13,733 nucleotides of DNA. Origin: Kiritimatiellia bacterium (GTDB taxonomy: Bacteria > Verrucomicrobiota > Kiritimatiellia > RFP12 > UBA1067). Under the pieces are notes generated by a model that was not told the origin of the DNA, made no database searches, and saw only the letters and a list, made by a program, of their open reading frames with translations. Location of the stretch: assembly GCA_028707675.1 (NCBI GenBank), contig JAQWAM010000010.1, positions 1-13,733 of the forward strand. The letters run 5' to 3'. This document shows positions 8,479-13,733 of the stretch, piece by piece; the stretch's first letter is position 1, and each line of letters starts with the position of its first letter. Position numbers and translations under genes: made by a program.

Positions 8479-8516
8479 AAAAAAAAGGCGGCGCCGTTCC
8501 ACGCGGCACTGCCTTT
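8479..8516 (-). terminator. Intrinsic terminator after the outer-membrane barrel gene
   Basis: Read on the minus strand, a 13-bp stem (8504-8516 with 8484-8496; one A-C mismatch and one G-T wobble) closes a 7-nt loop and runs into eight Ts (8486 down to 8479, the last three overlapping the stem foot). It lies about 85 nt after the stop at 8601 and before argS, so the two minus-strand genes are transcribed separately or only partly coupled. On the plus strand the same stem is followed by TTTATTTT, so it could act weakly in both directions. Confidence 0.85.
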
Positions 8517-8600
8517 ATTTTCGGCATTGCATATCAATGCCGCGATAAACCTATGCGCCCGCCGCGGCCTGATGCCAGACGGCGGCCGCGCAGGCAAACC

Positions 8601-9980
8601 TTAAAAACGCGCGATGACTTCCCAGCGCAGGAAGTAGGCCACGGTATCGGAGACATAATAGTCGCCCGGGTCGAGCACTTCCGCCGTGACGTGGCCCGTC
8701 AGGTCGCCGCGCTTGCCGAAGATGTTCTTAAGCAGCGGGAAGTCGTAGCGGAACATGCCGAACCAACCGTACAGGTCGCCGTTGCCGCCGCCGAGGTCAT
8801 CCTCGACCGCCGCGTACATCGGACCCGCGTTGGCGCTGACCTTATGCCCGTTGGCGAAACGGGAGCCGACCGTCAGGTTCGGGTAGATCAGGTTCGACCA
8901 GTAGCACACGCCCTTGTCCTGATAAGGATACATCTCGCTGTATTGCGGCCAGCGCGCCCAGAGCGGATTCCATGACGTGTCGTTGTCATCGGCGCCGTTG
9001 CGGTCGCCGGAGAGATAGTAGCACGCCATGGTGACATAGGGTTTGCAGCTCTCGACCGCCGGCTTGTAGGTCAGGCCCGCGTAGCCCATATAACCCCTGG
9101 CCGCATTCCCGCCGTCCAGCTCCCCGGCCTGCGCCGCGCCTTCGAATTCCGCCGACAGCGTCTCGGTCAACTGCGGCATCACGCGCGCGCCGAGAGTGTG
9201 CGTGTCGCGGCCCGGCAGTGCCGCCCCGCGGAAGCGGGCCTTGGTCTCGCGCTTGAAGAGGTAGTACAGGTCGAACGGGAACTCTTTGAACTCTCTCGAC
9301 TTGAAGTAGAGCCCGCCGCCGTATTCGTCCATGTCGGTAGCGCCAGGCACGTTGTAGGTCATCTGCTTTTCTTTAGGGTAAGAGCCGTCCGCGCCCTTGT
9401 TATGGCCCCAGCTCAGCTCGTTCTCGGCTTTGTTGTAGATCGCCAGCAGGTCCAGCGTGTTCTTCTCGTCGAATTTGATTGTGGCCTTGATGGCGTCGAA
9501 GAAGCACGTGCGCGAACCGTCGCCGGAGCTGCCGTCCAGCAACACGCGCCCGGCGCCGTATTCCGGCCCCTGCGGCCCGATGAAATCCTGCCGGCCGACG
9601 CGCAGGTCCAGCCGGTCGCCGAACAGCCCGTAAAGATCAAGATAGAGGTTGTCAACAAGCACCTCGTCAGGGAATTGGGCGTTTCTGCTCTCGCTCGGAT
9701 GGAAATACTCCCTGAACTCATCCGCCAGCCGAACGTGAAGCTTGAAGTCCTCGTTCTTGACCGCGCCCCAGACGCGCGGGCGTATGCGCAGGTAACTCTG
9801 GTTGCCGGAGACAGCGCCGCCCGCGTTATGCTGCGGCACGTTGTCGTGCAGTTCATGCCTCACGCGCAGGTCGGCGCCGCCGTCCCAATCCAGTCCCTCC
9901 GTCTCGGCCTTTTCAGCCGCCTGGGCAAGAACCGCCCCGGCCAGACCCGCGCAAAACACCATCGTTAACTCTTTTTTCAT
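8601..9980 (-). CDS. Outer-membrane beta-barrel protein, alginate-export/porin type
   Basis: From the ATG at 9980 the product has 459 residues. An N-terminal signal peptide (MKKEL, hydrophobic core, cleavage near AQA-AEK at residue 21) sends it through Sec to the outer membrane. The mature part has alternating aromatic and polar strands (LRVRHEL, SYLRIRPRVWG, FKLHVRLADEF, DRLDLRVGRQDF) and ends in a terminal Phe after RWEVIARF, the usual signature for barrel assembly. The LRIRPR...VGRQ pattern is like the alginate-export/porin family (family knowledge). The substrate is unknown and need not be alginate. The open frame begins 12 codons earlier at 10016, but MKK with a preceding AGGGG is the better start. 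It has its own promoter and terminator, so it is a single-gene unit. Confidence 0.8.
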   Translation of the reverse strand: MKKELTMVFCAGLAGAVLAQAAEKAETEGLDWDGGADLRVRHELHDNVPQHNAGGAVSGNQSYLRIRPRVWGAVKNEDFKLHVRLADEFREYFHPSESRNAQFPDEVLVDNLYLDLYGLFGDRLDLRVGRQDFIGPQGPEYGAGRVLLDGSSGDGSRTCFFDAIKATIKFDEKNTLDLLAIYNKAENELSWGHNKGADGSYPKEKQMTYNVPGATDMDEYGGGLYFKSREFKEFPFDLYYLFKRETKARFRGAALPGRDTHTLGARVMPQLTETLSAEFEGAAQAGELDGGNAARGYMGYAGLTYKPAVESCKPYVTMACYYLSGDRNGADDNDTSWNPLWARWPQYSEMYPYQDKGVCYWSNLIYPNLTVGSRFANGHKVSANAGPMYAAVEDDLGGGNGDLYGWFGMFRYDFPLLKNIFGKRGDLTGHVTAEVLDPGDYYVSDTVAYFLRWEVIARF

Positions 9981-10018
9981 GCAGCCCCTCTTGAGTAAGT
10001 TTAAGCATCCTGCCAACG

Positions 10019-10036
10019 GAAACGCGCCCGCGTTTC
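10019..10036 (-). repeat. Hairpin in the leader of the barrel gene
   Basis: GAAACGCG and CGCGTTTC form a perfect inverted repeat of 8 bp (realistically 7 bp with a 4-nt loop). It lies between the predicted transcription start (near 10044) and the start codon at 9980. It is not followed by a T tract, so it is not a terminator on either strand. It could stabilise the mRNA or affect translation; the function is unknown. Confidence 0.5.
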
Positions 10037-10050
10037 TTCAAACAAGAACG

Positions 10051-10079
10051 TTTATACCGAATCGCGGGTTTGAAGTCTA
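10051..10079 (-). promoter_or_regulatory. Candidate promoter of the outer-membrane barrel gene
   Basis: On the minus strand TAGACT (10079-10074) and TATAAA (10056-10051) are spaced by 17 nt. Just upstream of the -35 are two A6 tracts (10085-10090 and 10101-10106), like an UP element. The predicted start near 10044 gives a leader of about 64 nt containing a small hairpin. Confidence 0.5.
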
Positions 10080-10106
10080 GTGTCTTTTTTCGTGTGCTGG
10101 TTTTTT

Positions 10107-10139
10107 GGGGCGCGATCTCATTTCATTGAATCGCACCCC
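10107..10139. repeat. 10-bp inverted repeat between the SDR gene and the barrel promoter
   Basis: GGGGCGCGAT (10107-10116) and ATCGCACCCC (10130-10139) pair with one wobble around a 13-nt loop. It is 47 nt past the SDR stop on the minus strand, but there it is followed by six As, not Ts, so it is not a standard intrinsic terminator. It could serve as a 3' end stabiliser for the SDR message or an operator upstream of the barrel promoter. Confidence 0.5.
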
Positions 10140-10185
10140 CGGGCAGCGCGTAAACACATCTCCCTTTGCGCGCTCGTTGCCGGTC

Positions 10186-10902
10186 TCACAGCAGGTGCTG
10201 GCCGCCGTCCACGTACAGGATCTGGCCGGTCACGCTCTCCGCCTCCAGCAGGTAGCGCGCGGCCTCAGCCACCTGCGCGCATGAAGGACGCGCCCCGGTC
10301 GGGAAAAAACCCGCGGGCTCCGACCCAGCCGGCACTGACGGGCGCAGCACCGCGCCGGGCGCGACCGCGTTCACCCGCGCCCGCCCCCCCAGCTCCAGCG
10401 CGGCGGAAAGCGTGAAGGCCTCCAGACTTTTCTTGGACAGCAGGTACGGCATAGCCCCGGCCTCAGCATGGTCGATCCGCCGGTCGAGCATATTCACCAC
10501 AGCGCCGACAGCGCCGCGCTCATCCAGATGCCGGACCAGCAGCGCGGTCAGACGGATCGGCGCCAGCGCGTTGATCCGCCACAGCCGCTCGAAATCATCA
10601 GGCGCGGCAGACCTCAGCGGCTGCCTTTCAAACACCGCGGCGTTGTTGACCAGCGCGTCCAACTGACCCGCCGCGTCCAGCGCCTGCCGAAAGACCGCGT
10701 CCGGACCGTCCGGCTTCGCCAGGTCGCCGACGACCGTCCAGGCCGCGCGGCCCTCCTCAAGCAGCGCGCGGCGCAGTTCCCCGGCGGCGGCGGCGGAACG
10801 GTTGGCGTGGATCACCACGCCCCAGCCCGACCGCGCCAGACAGACTGCGATCTCGCGTCCCAGACGCACAGCGGCGCCGGTCACTAACACGTTTCTGCGC
10901 AT
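10186..10902 (-). CDS. Short-chain dehydrogenase, pteridine reductase (FolM/PTR1)-like
   Basis: This 238-residue NAD(P)H-dependent reductase has the SDR fold. The glycine motif TGAAVRLG (residues 8-15) fits the TGxxxRxG form of pteridine reductases rather than the common TGxxxGxG. NNAA at 86-89 is the structural motif. The catalytic Tyr153 and Lys157 sit in PYLLSK, and the usual catalytic Ser is replaced by Asp140 in VNMLD, as in PTR1 and FolM (family knowledge). The C-terminus GQILYVDGGQHLL is standard. The likely reaction is reduction of dihydropterins or dihydromonapterin, but carbonyl reduction of another substrate remains possible. There is no folate gene beside it. The ATG at 10902 lacks a good Shine-Dalgarno. 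It is divergent from the HAD gene. Confidence 0.85.
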   Translation of the reverse strand: MRRNVLVTGAAVRLGREIAVCLARSGWGVVIHANRSAAAAGELRRALLEEGRAAWTVVGDLAKPDGPDAVFRQALDAAGQLDALVNNAAVFERQPLRSAAPDDFERLWRINALAPIRLTALLVRHLDERGAVGAVVNMLDRRIDHAEAGAMPYLLSKKSLEAFTLSAALELGGRARVNAVAPGAVLRPSVPAGSEPAGFFPTGARPSCAQVAEAARYLLEAESVTGQILYVDGGQHLL

Positions 10903-10921
10903 ATCATCACACGTTCACAAC

Positions 10922-10942
10922 CCGCTTCCAACCTATAAGCGG
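10922..10942 (-). promoter_or_regulatory. Candidate weak promoter and overlapping hairpin of the SDR gene
   Basis: On the minus strand TATAGG (10937-10932) has a poor -35 (TTCATG) 17 nt upstream. It would give a leader of about 22 nt. It lies within a perfect 6-bp inverted repeat, CCGCTT (10922-10927) and AAGCGG (10937-10942). This could be an operator over the -10, but a 6-bp repeat is easily met by chance. Confidence 0.25.
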
Positions 10943-11032
10943 CAGTTGAGCGAGCATGAATCGGCCAAAGGCCCGTAAACATCGGTTCTTTTCGAAACCT
11001 GAGCCGCGCCTTTTGGCGCAAGGCGCAATTTG

Positions 11033-11135
11033 GAGTGCGGTGACAAGAGCCGCGCTGCGCGCGGGTCGCGGCACCGCTTTCCGGCCTGTCCGCGCCAAAG
11101 CGGCGTCGCGCGGAATACCGCTTGCCGCCGCACTT
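11033..11135. repeat. Long imperfect hairpin repeat, verrucomicrobial-type
   Basis: The outer arms GAGTGCGGTGACAAG (11033-11047) and CTTGCCGCCGCACTT (11121-11135) pair at 12 of 15 positions. The inner arms GCGGCACCGCTTT (11068-11080) and AAAGCGGCGTCGC (11097-11109) pair at 11 of 13 plus one wobble. A small stem CCGCGC/GCGCGG (11050-11064) lies between. The arms resemble, from memory, an element scattered in many copies in verrucomicrobial genomes. Only one copy is in this window, so repetitiveness cannot be shown here. It carries no protein motif. Confidence 0.65.
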
Positions 11136-11166
11136 GTCTATAACTTCGCCATTTTGTCACACTAAC

Positions 11167-11220
11167 GGTAGGGCGGTTTCCCCGAAACCGCCGCGGACGC
11201 CTCGGGGAGGCGTCCCTACC
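11167..11220. repeat. 54-bp palindromic element with two inner stems (three-way junction)
   Basis: GGTAGGG (11167-11173) and CCCTACC (11214-11220) are the perfect outer arms. Inside are two perfect 9-bp hairpins with 3-nt loops: GGCGGTTTC/GAAACCGCC (11172-11192) and GGACGCCTC/GAGGCGTCC (11195-11215). Each shares 2 bases with the outer stem. This is a REP- or MITE-like intergenic element able to form a cruciform in DNA or a three-way junction in RNA. There is no T tract on either side, so it is not a classical terminator. Confidence 0.8.
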
Positions 11221-11320
11221 TCACACACCCACACACCGAAGTTACCCTCTCATTTTTGCCCGGCCCCCGGGCGGTCGGCCGTTCTATTCACTACTCACTC
11301 TTCACTCCGCATGGTTCTGA

Positions 11321-11349
11321 TTGACAATCGACAGTTATGATCTTAACTT
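11321..11349 (+). promoter_or_regulatory. Candidate promoter of the HAD gene, possibly leaderless
   Basis: A perfect TTGACA (11321-11326) is followed after 17 nt by TAACTT (11344-11349), a weaker -10. Transcription would then start near 11356, only 1 to 3 nt before the ATG at 11358. No Shine-Dalgarno precedes that ATG, which agrees with a leaderless message. Three 7-nt repeats of the form TCACTNN lie just upstream (11288-11308). Confidence 0.45.
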
Positions 11350-11357
11350 AATTCCTT

Positions 11358-12269
11358 ATGCGCAGTCACACAAAAAAAGTGAATTACCGCGTCGCCGAGC
11401 GGGATTTCAAATATTACATTTTCGACTGGGATGACAACATCCTGCATATGCCCACGCGCATCCATCTTGAGAAACGCATGCCGGACGGCACATGGGCGCC
11501 GCACAGTGTCTCGACGGCAGTCTTTGCCGTTGTGCGGAACGACAAAGACAACTACCGCCCGCCCGGCGGCGTATGGGACAACGCCTTTTCCGATTTTCAG
11601 GACTACGCCAACGAAAGCGAGAGCCGCTTCCTGCGCGACGCGCGCGACGCCCTGGGAAAAGTCCTTTCGGGCGCCACCAAACCCGGACCCAGTTTCGACA
11701 CCCTGCGGCATACTTTGGTCGAAGGCCGTCTTTTTGCGATCGTCACCGCCCGCGGCCACGAGCCGGAGTCCCTGAAAAAAGCTGTGCGCCTCTTCATCGA
11801 AATGGCGCTCACGCCCGACGCTAAAGAGGAGATGCTGGCCAACCTGCGCGGCTACCGGGCGTGCTTCGACCGGCTGACAGACTTCGGATCCGACGAAGCT
11901 GAACTGGAATACTATCTCGCGTTGAACCGTTACCACGCCGTCACCAACCCCTCTTTCAAAAAATGGATGTCTGGCACAGCCAAAGGCAGTGGCGCCGCCG
12001 AGACCGCAAAGCAGTTCGCGGTGCGCGATTTTGTGGAGCATGTCATCAAAACGGTTTCCCGAACCGGTGACGGAGCCTGGCGCAATCCGGTCAGCGTGGG
12101 CTTTTCGGATGACGACCCCGGAAACGTGACGGCCGTGGAAAAATATGTCCGGGCCGAGCTGGCGCGTCAATTCCCCGGCGTCAAGTTCTGCGTTTACGAC
12201 ACCTCCGACCCCAGCCTCAACCACGGCCGCAAATTGGTGGTCTCAGGACAGCTCGACCTGGGTCTGTGA
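11358..12269 (+). CDS. Uncharacterised HAD-superfamily protein
   Basis: I do not recognise a named family, but HAD-fold motifs are visible in this 303-residue protein. Motif I is YYIFDWDDNILHM with Asp23 and Asp25, the nucleophile and acid/base pair. Motif II is LFAIVTARGHEP with Thr130. Motif IV is VGFSDDDPGN with Asp251-Asp253. Long inserts lie between motifs I and II (about 28-122) and between II and IV (about 135-245), so it may carry cap or extra domains. The motif III lysine is not clear; Lys231 is a candidate. It should be a Mg-dependent phosphatase or related phosphotransferase, in the cytoplasm since no signal peptide or membrane segment is seen. The substrate is unknown. A 293-codon antisense frame overlaps it but lacks motifs. 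The start is ATG without a Shine-Dalgarno. The gene is isolated, 95 bp before metX. Confidence 0.85.
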   Translation: MRSHTKKVNYRVAERDFKYYIFDWDDNILHMPTRIHLEKRMPDGTWAPHSVSTAVFAVVRNDKDNYRPPGGVWDNAFSDFQDYANESESRFLRDARDALGKVLSGATKPGPSFDTLRHTLVEGRLFAIVTARGHEPESLKKAVRLFIEMALTPDAKEEMLANLRGYRACFDRLTDFGSDEAELEYYLALNRYHAVTNPSFKKWMSGTAKGSGAAETAKQFAVRDFVEHVIKTVSRTGDGAWRNPVSVGFSDDDPGNVTAVEKYVRAELARQFPGVKFCVYDTSDPSLNHGRKLVVSGQLDLGL

Positions 12270-12309
12270 GCGCCGCCGCCTTTGTTTTGCCGGTTTGAAC
12301 TGGCGGCGC
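12270..12309 (+). repeat. 8-bp inverted repeat after the HAD gene
   Basis: GCGCCGCC (12270-12277), directly after the stop codon, and GGCGGCGC (12302-12309) pair perfectly around a 24-nt loop. No T tract follows, so it is at best a weak terminator or a 3' stabilising stem between the HAD gene and metX. Confidence 0.4.
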
Positions 12310-12321
12310 ATCCGGCGCCCG

Positions 12322-12330
12322 TGTTATCAT
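12322..12330 (+). promoter_or_regulatory. Candidate extended -10 promoter of metX
   Basis: TG-T-TATCAT (12322-12330) fits an extended -10 element. No good -35 is found at 16-18 nt; TTGAAC at 12295 is too far away. The start would be near 12337, leaving a leader of about 28 nt without a visible Shine-Dalgarno. Confidence 0.4.
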
Positions 12331-12364
12331 AGCTCCGTTTTTATTTCTACTTTTCGTGGTGCTT

Positions 12365-13733
12365 ATGTCCGAAAAAGAAACCGCCGCCGCTACGGTCGGG
12401 ACCGTGATCCCGCAAAAGCTCAAGCTGGAACTTCCTCCGGAAGGTTTCCGGCTTGAGAAGGGCGGAGTGTTGCCCGAAATAGAGGTCGCCTACGAGTGCT
12501 GCGGCGCCCCCGCGCCGAACCGGGACAACGTGATCTTCGTGTGCCACGCCCTGACCGGCGACGCCCATGTTGCCGGCGTCAGACCCGGCGAAAGCGGCGC
12601 CAGCGGCTGGTGGGAAGAGATGATCGGCCCCGGCAAGGGCATCGACACCGGCCATTACCAGGTCATCTGCGCCAACATCCTCGGCGGCTGCAAAGGCACC
12701 ACCGGCCCGGCTTCGCTGAACCCCGCCACAGGCGCCCCTTACGGCGCGGCTTTCCCGAAAATCACGGTCGGGGACATCGTCGAGGTCCACCGCCTCCTGC
12801 TGCGGCAGCTCGGCGTCCCGCGCCTCGCCGGAGTCATCGGCGGCAGTTTCGGCGGCATGCAGGTGCTGGAGTGGCTGATCCGCCACTCGGACGAGCTGGA
12901 CAAGGCGATCGTGGTGGCTTCCGCAGCCAGCCTCAACTCGCAGGCGCTGGCCTTCGACATCGTGGGCCGCCACGCCATCGCCGCCGACCCCGACTGGAAC
13001 GGCGGCGATTATTACGGCAGCGAGCGGGCTCCGCAGAAAGGCCTGTGCAGCGCGCGCAAGCTCGCCCACATCACCTATCTGTCACAGCCGCTGATGGACA
13101 CCAAATTCGGCCGCGAGAAGCGTCCTGAATGGTTGAGCGCCGACCAAGAGTTCCGCAACGCGCTCGAACGCGATTTCAGCACCTTCTTCCAAGTCGAGAG
13201 CTACTTGCAGTACCAGGGCGAAAAGTTCATACAACGCTTCGACGCCAACTCGTACATGCACATAACCCTGGCCATGGACGAGTACGACATCGAAGAACGG
13301 CACGGCTCGCTGGAAACCGCCTTCAAGGATATCGCGTCCCGCGTCCTGATCGTCTCGCTCAGCGGCGACTGGCTGTTCATGCCGGAACAGTCAGAAGAGC
13401 TGGTCACAGCCCTGCTGCGCCAAAAAAAGCAGGTCTCCTACTGCCATCTCGAAGCCGCCGCCGGTCATGACGCCTTTCTGACACACACCGCGGACCTGCA
13501 GCGCGTAGTCAAAGCCTTCATGCCGTGCCCGCCGCCTTCACCGGGCCGGGCCGGCGAGCAAACCGCCCCGCGCCAATGGCAGATCCGCCATTATCAAAAG
13601 GTCGTTGACCTGGTGCCGCCCGAAAGCCGTGTGCTGGATCTGGGCTGCGGCAACGGCTCGCTGCTGTGCATCTTGCGTCAGATGCGGCAATGCGAGGGCA
13701 ACGGGGTTGAGATCGATGTCGAGCAGGTTATCA
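12365..13733 (+). CDS. metX: Homoserine O-acyltransferase MetX fused to MetW methyltransferase domain (3' partial)
   Basis: The frame stays open from the ATG at 12365 to the window end (456 codons). Residues about 20-386 are an alpha/beta-hydrolase MetX, which acylates the homoserine hydroxyl in methionine synthesis. The catalytic triad is Ser161 in GGSFGGMQ, Asp335 in LSGDWLF and His368 in AGHDAFL. A Pro-rich linker (about 388-400) leads to RHYQKVVDLVPPESRVLDLGCGNGSLL, the start of a MetW-type Rossmann methyltransferase, with the SAM-binding motif at 423-431. In many bacteria metX and metW are separate neighbours. Here they share one frame. Acetyl versus succinyl specificity cannot be read from sequence alone. 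No Shine-Dalgarno is seen, and in-frame GTG codons at 12356 and 12359 are alternative starts. The gene continues beyond the window. Confidence 0.92.
   Translation, partial: MSEKETAAATVGTVIPQKLKLELPPEGFRLEKGGVLPEIEVAYECCGAPAPNRDNVIFVCHALTGDAHVAGVRPGESGASGWWEEMIGPGKGIDTGHYQVICANILGGCKGTTGPASLNPATGAPYGAAFPKITVGDIVEVHRLLLRQLGVPRLAGVIGGSFGGMQVLEWLIRHSDELDKAIVVASAASLNSQALAFDIVGRHAIAADPDWNGGDYYGSERAPQKGLCSARKLAHITYLSQPLMDTKFGREKRPEWLSADQEFRNALERDFSTFFQVESYLQYQGEKFIQRFDANSYMHITLAMDEYDIEERHGSLETAFKDIASRVLIVSLSGDWLFMPEQSEELVTALLRQKKQVSYCHLEAAAGHDAFLTHTADLQRVVKAFMPCPPPSPGRAGEQTAPRQWQIRHYQKVVDLVPPESRVLDLGCGNGSLLCILRQMRQCEGNGVEIDVEQVI

Larger units (their letters stand above)
10903..11357. other. 455-bp divergent intergenic region rich in inverted repeats
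   Basis: No convincing gene is present between the SDR (minus) and HAD (plus) starts. Short open frames here are made of repeat sequence. The content in order is: a candidate SDR promoter near 10932; a hairpin GCGCCTT/AAGGCGC (11006-11026); a long imperfect hairpin (11033-11135); a 54-bp three-way palindrome (11167-11220); a GC hairpin GCCCGG/CCGGGC (11258-11272); three 7-nt direct repeats (11288-11308); and a candidate promoter (11321-11349). Confidence 0.75.

Noticed and set aside
8397..8597. 67-codon N-terminal extension of argS
   Set aside because: The extension crosses an intrinsic terminator and has no similarity to ArgS N-termini. The ATG at 8396 gives the normal length.
7356..8975. 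539-codon plus-strand open frame antisense to argS
   Set aside because: It crosses argS, the terminator and the barrel gene end, and shows no family motif. ArgS on the other strand has clear HIGH and C-terminal motifs. Long antisense frames are expected in GC-rich DNA.
10956..11165. 69-codon plus-strand open frame in the intergenic region
   Set aside because: It is made almost wholly of the inverted-repeat element, has no ribosome site and has an Arg/Ala-rich composition. It is repeat sequence, not a gene.
11258..11272. GCCCGG/CCGGGC hairpin as an intrinsic terminator
   Set aside because: The T run lies before the stem on the plus strand and there is no gene upstream on that strand. On the minus strand the stem is followed by As.
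11343..12224. 293-codon minus-strand open frame antisense to the HAD gene
   Set aside because: Nearly as long as the sense frame, but it lacks any recognisable motif, while the plus frame has HAD motifs I, II and IV in order.
12347..13069. 240-codon minus-strand open frame inside metX
   Set aside because: Shadow of MetX; Ala/Gly/Val-rich with no motif.

Overview
This is a GC-rich bacterial chromosomal segment carrying mostly housekeeping genes. I would place it tentatively in the PVC superphylum (Kiritimatiellota, Lentisphaerota or Verrucomicrobiota). Four things point there: [FeFe]-hydrogenase maturase HydF (an anaerobic or fermentative lifestyle), an alginate-export-type outer-membrane barrel (so a Gram-negative envelope), a MetX-MetW fusion, and an intergenic repeat block that resembles, from memory, repeats common in verrucomicrobial genomes. 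This placement is an inference and no 16S gene is present. No CRISPR array, tRNA, rRNA, transposase or phage gene was seen.

Layout. (1) 50-2545, plus strand: mutS, complete and ending in a beta-clamp-binding peptide. (2) 2568-6692, plus strand: a good sigma70-type promoter followed by a tight run rpoZ (omega) - smpB - tatA - ABC exporter - hydF, with gaps of 15 to 35 bp, probably one transcript. (3) 6663-10902, minus strand: argS (overlapping the 3' end of hydF by 30 bp), an outer-membrane barrel gene with its own promoter and a clear intrinsic terminator, and a pteridine-reductase-like SDR gene. (4) 10903-11357: a 455-bp divergent intergenic region packed with inverted repeats, including a 54-bp three-way-junction palindrome. 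(5) 11358-12269, plus strand: an uncharacterised HAD-fold protein, possibly translated from a leaderless mRNA. (6) 12365 to the window end, plus strand: homoserine O-acyltransferase (MetX) fused in frame to the start of a MetW methyltransferase domain, cut by the window edge.

How it fits together. The rpoZ-smpB-tatA run combines transcription (omega), ribosome rescue (SmpB with tmRNA) and protein export (TatA), with an exporter and a hydrogenase-maturation GTPase appended. The rest is unlinked metabolism: arginyl-tRNA charging, a pterin or related carbonyl reductase, outer-membrane transport and methionine synthesis. I do not see a clear new multi-gene system. The points most worth following are the HAD protein with its putative leaderless start, the MetX-MetW fusion, the altered ABC signature, and the repeat block.
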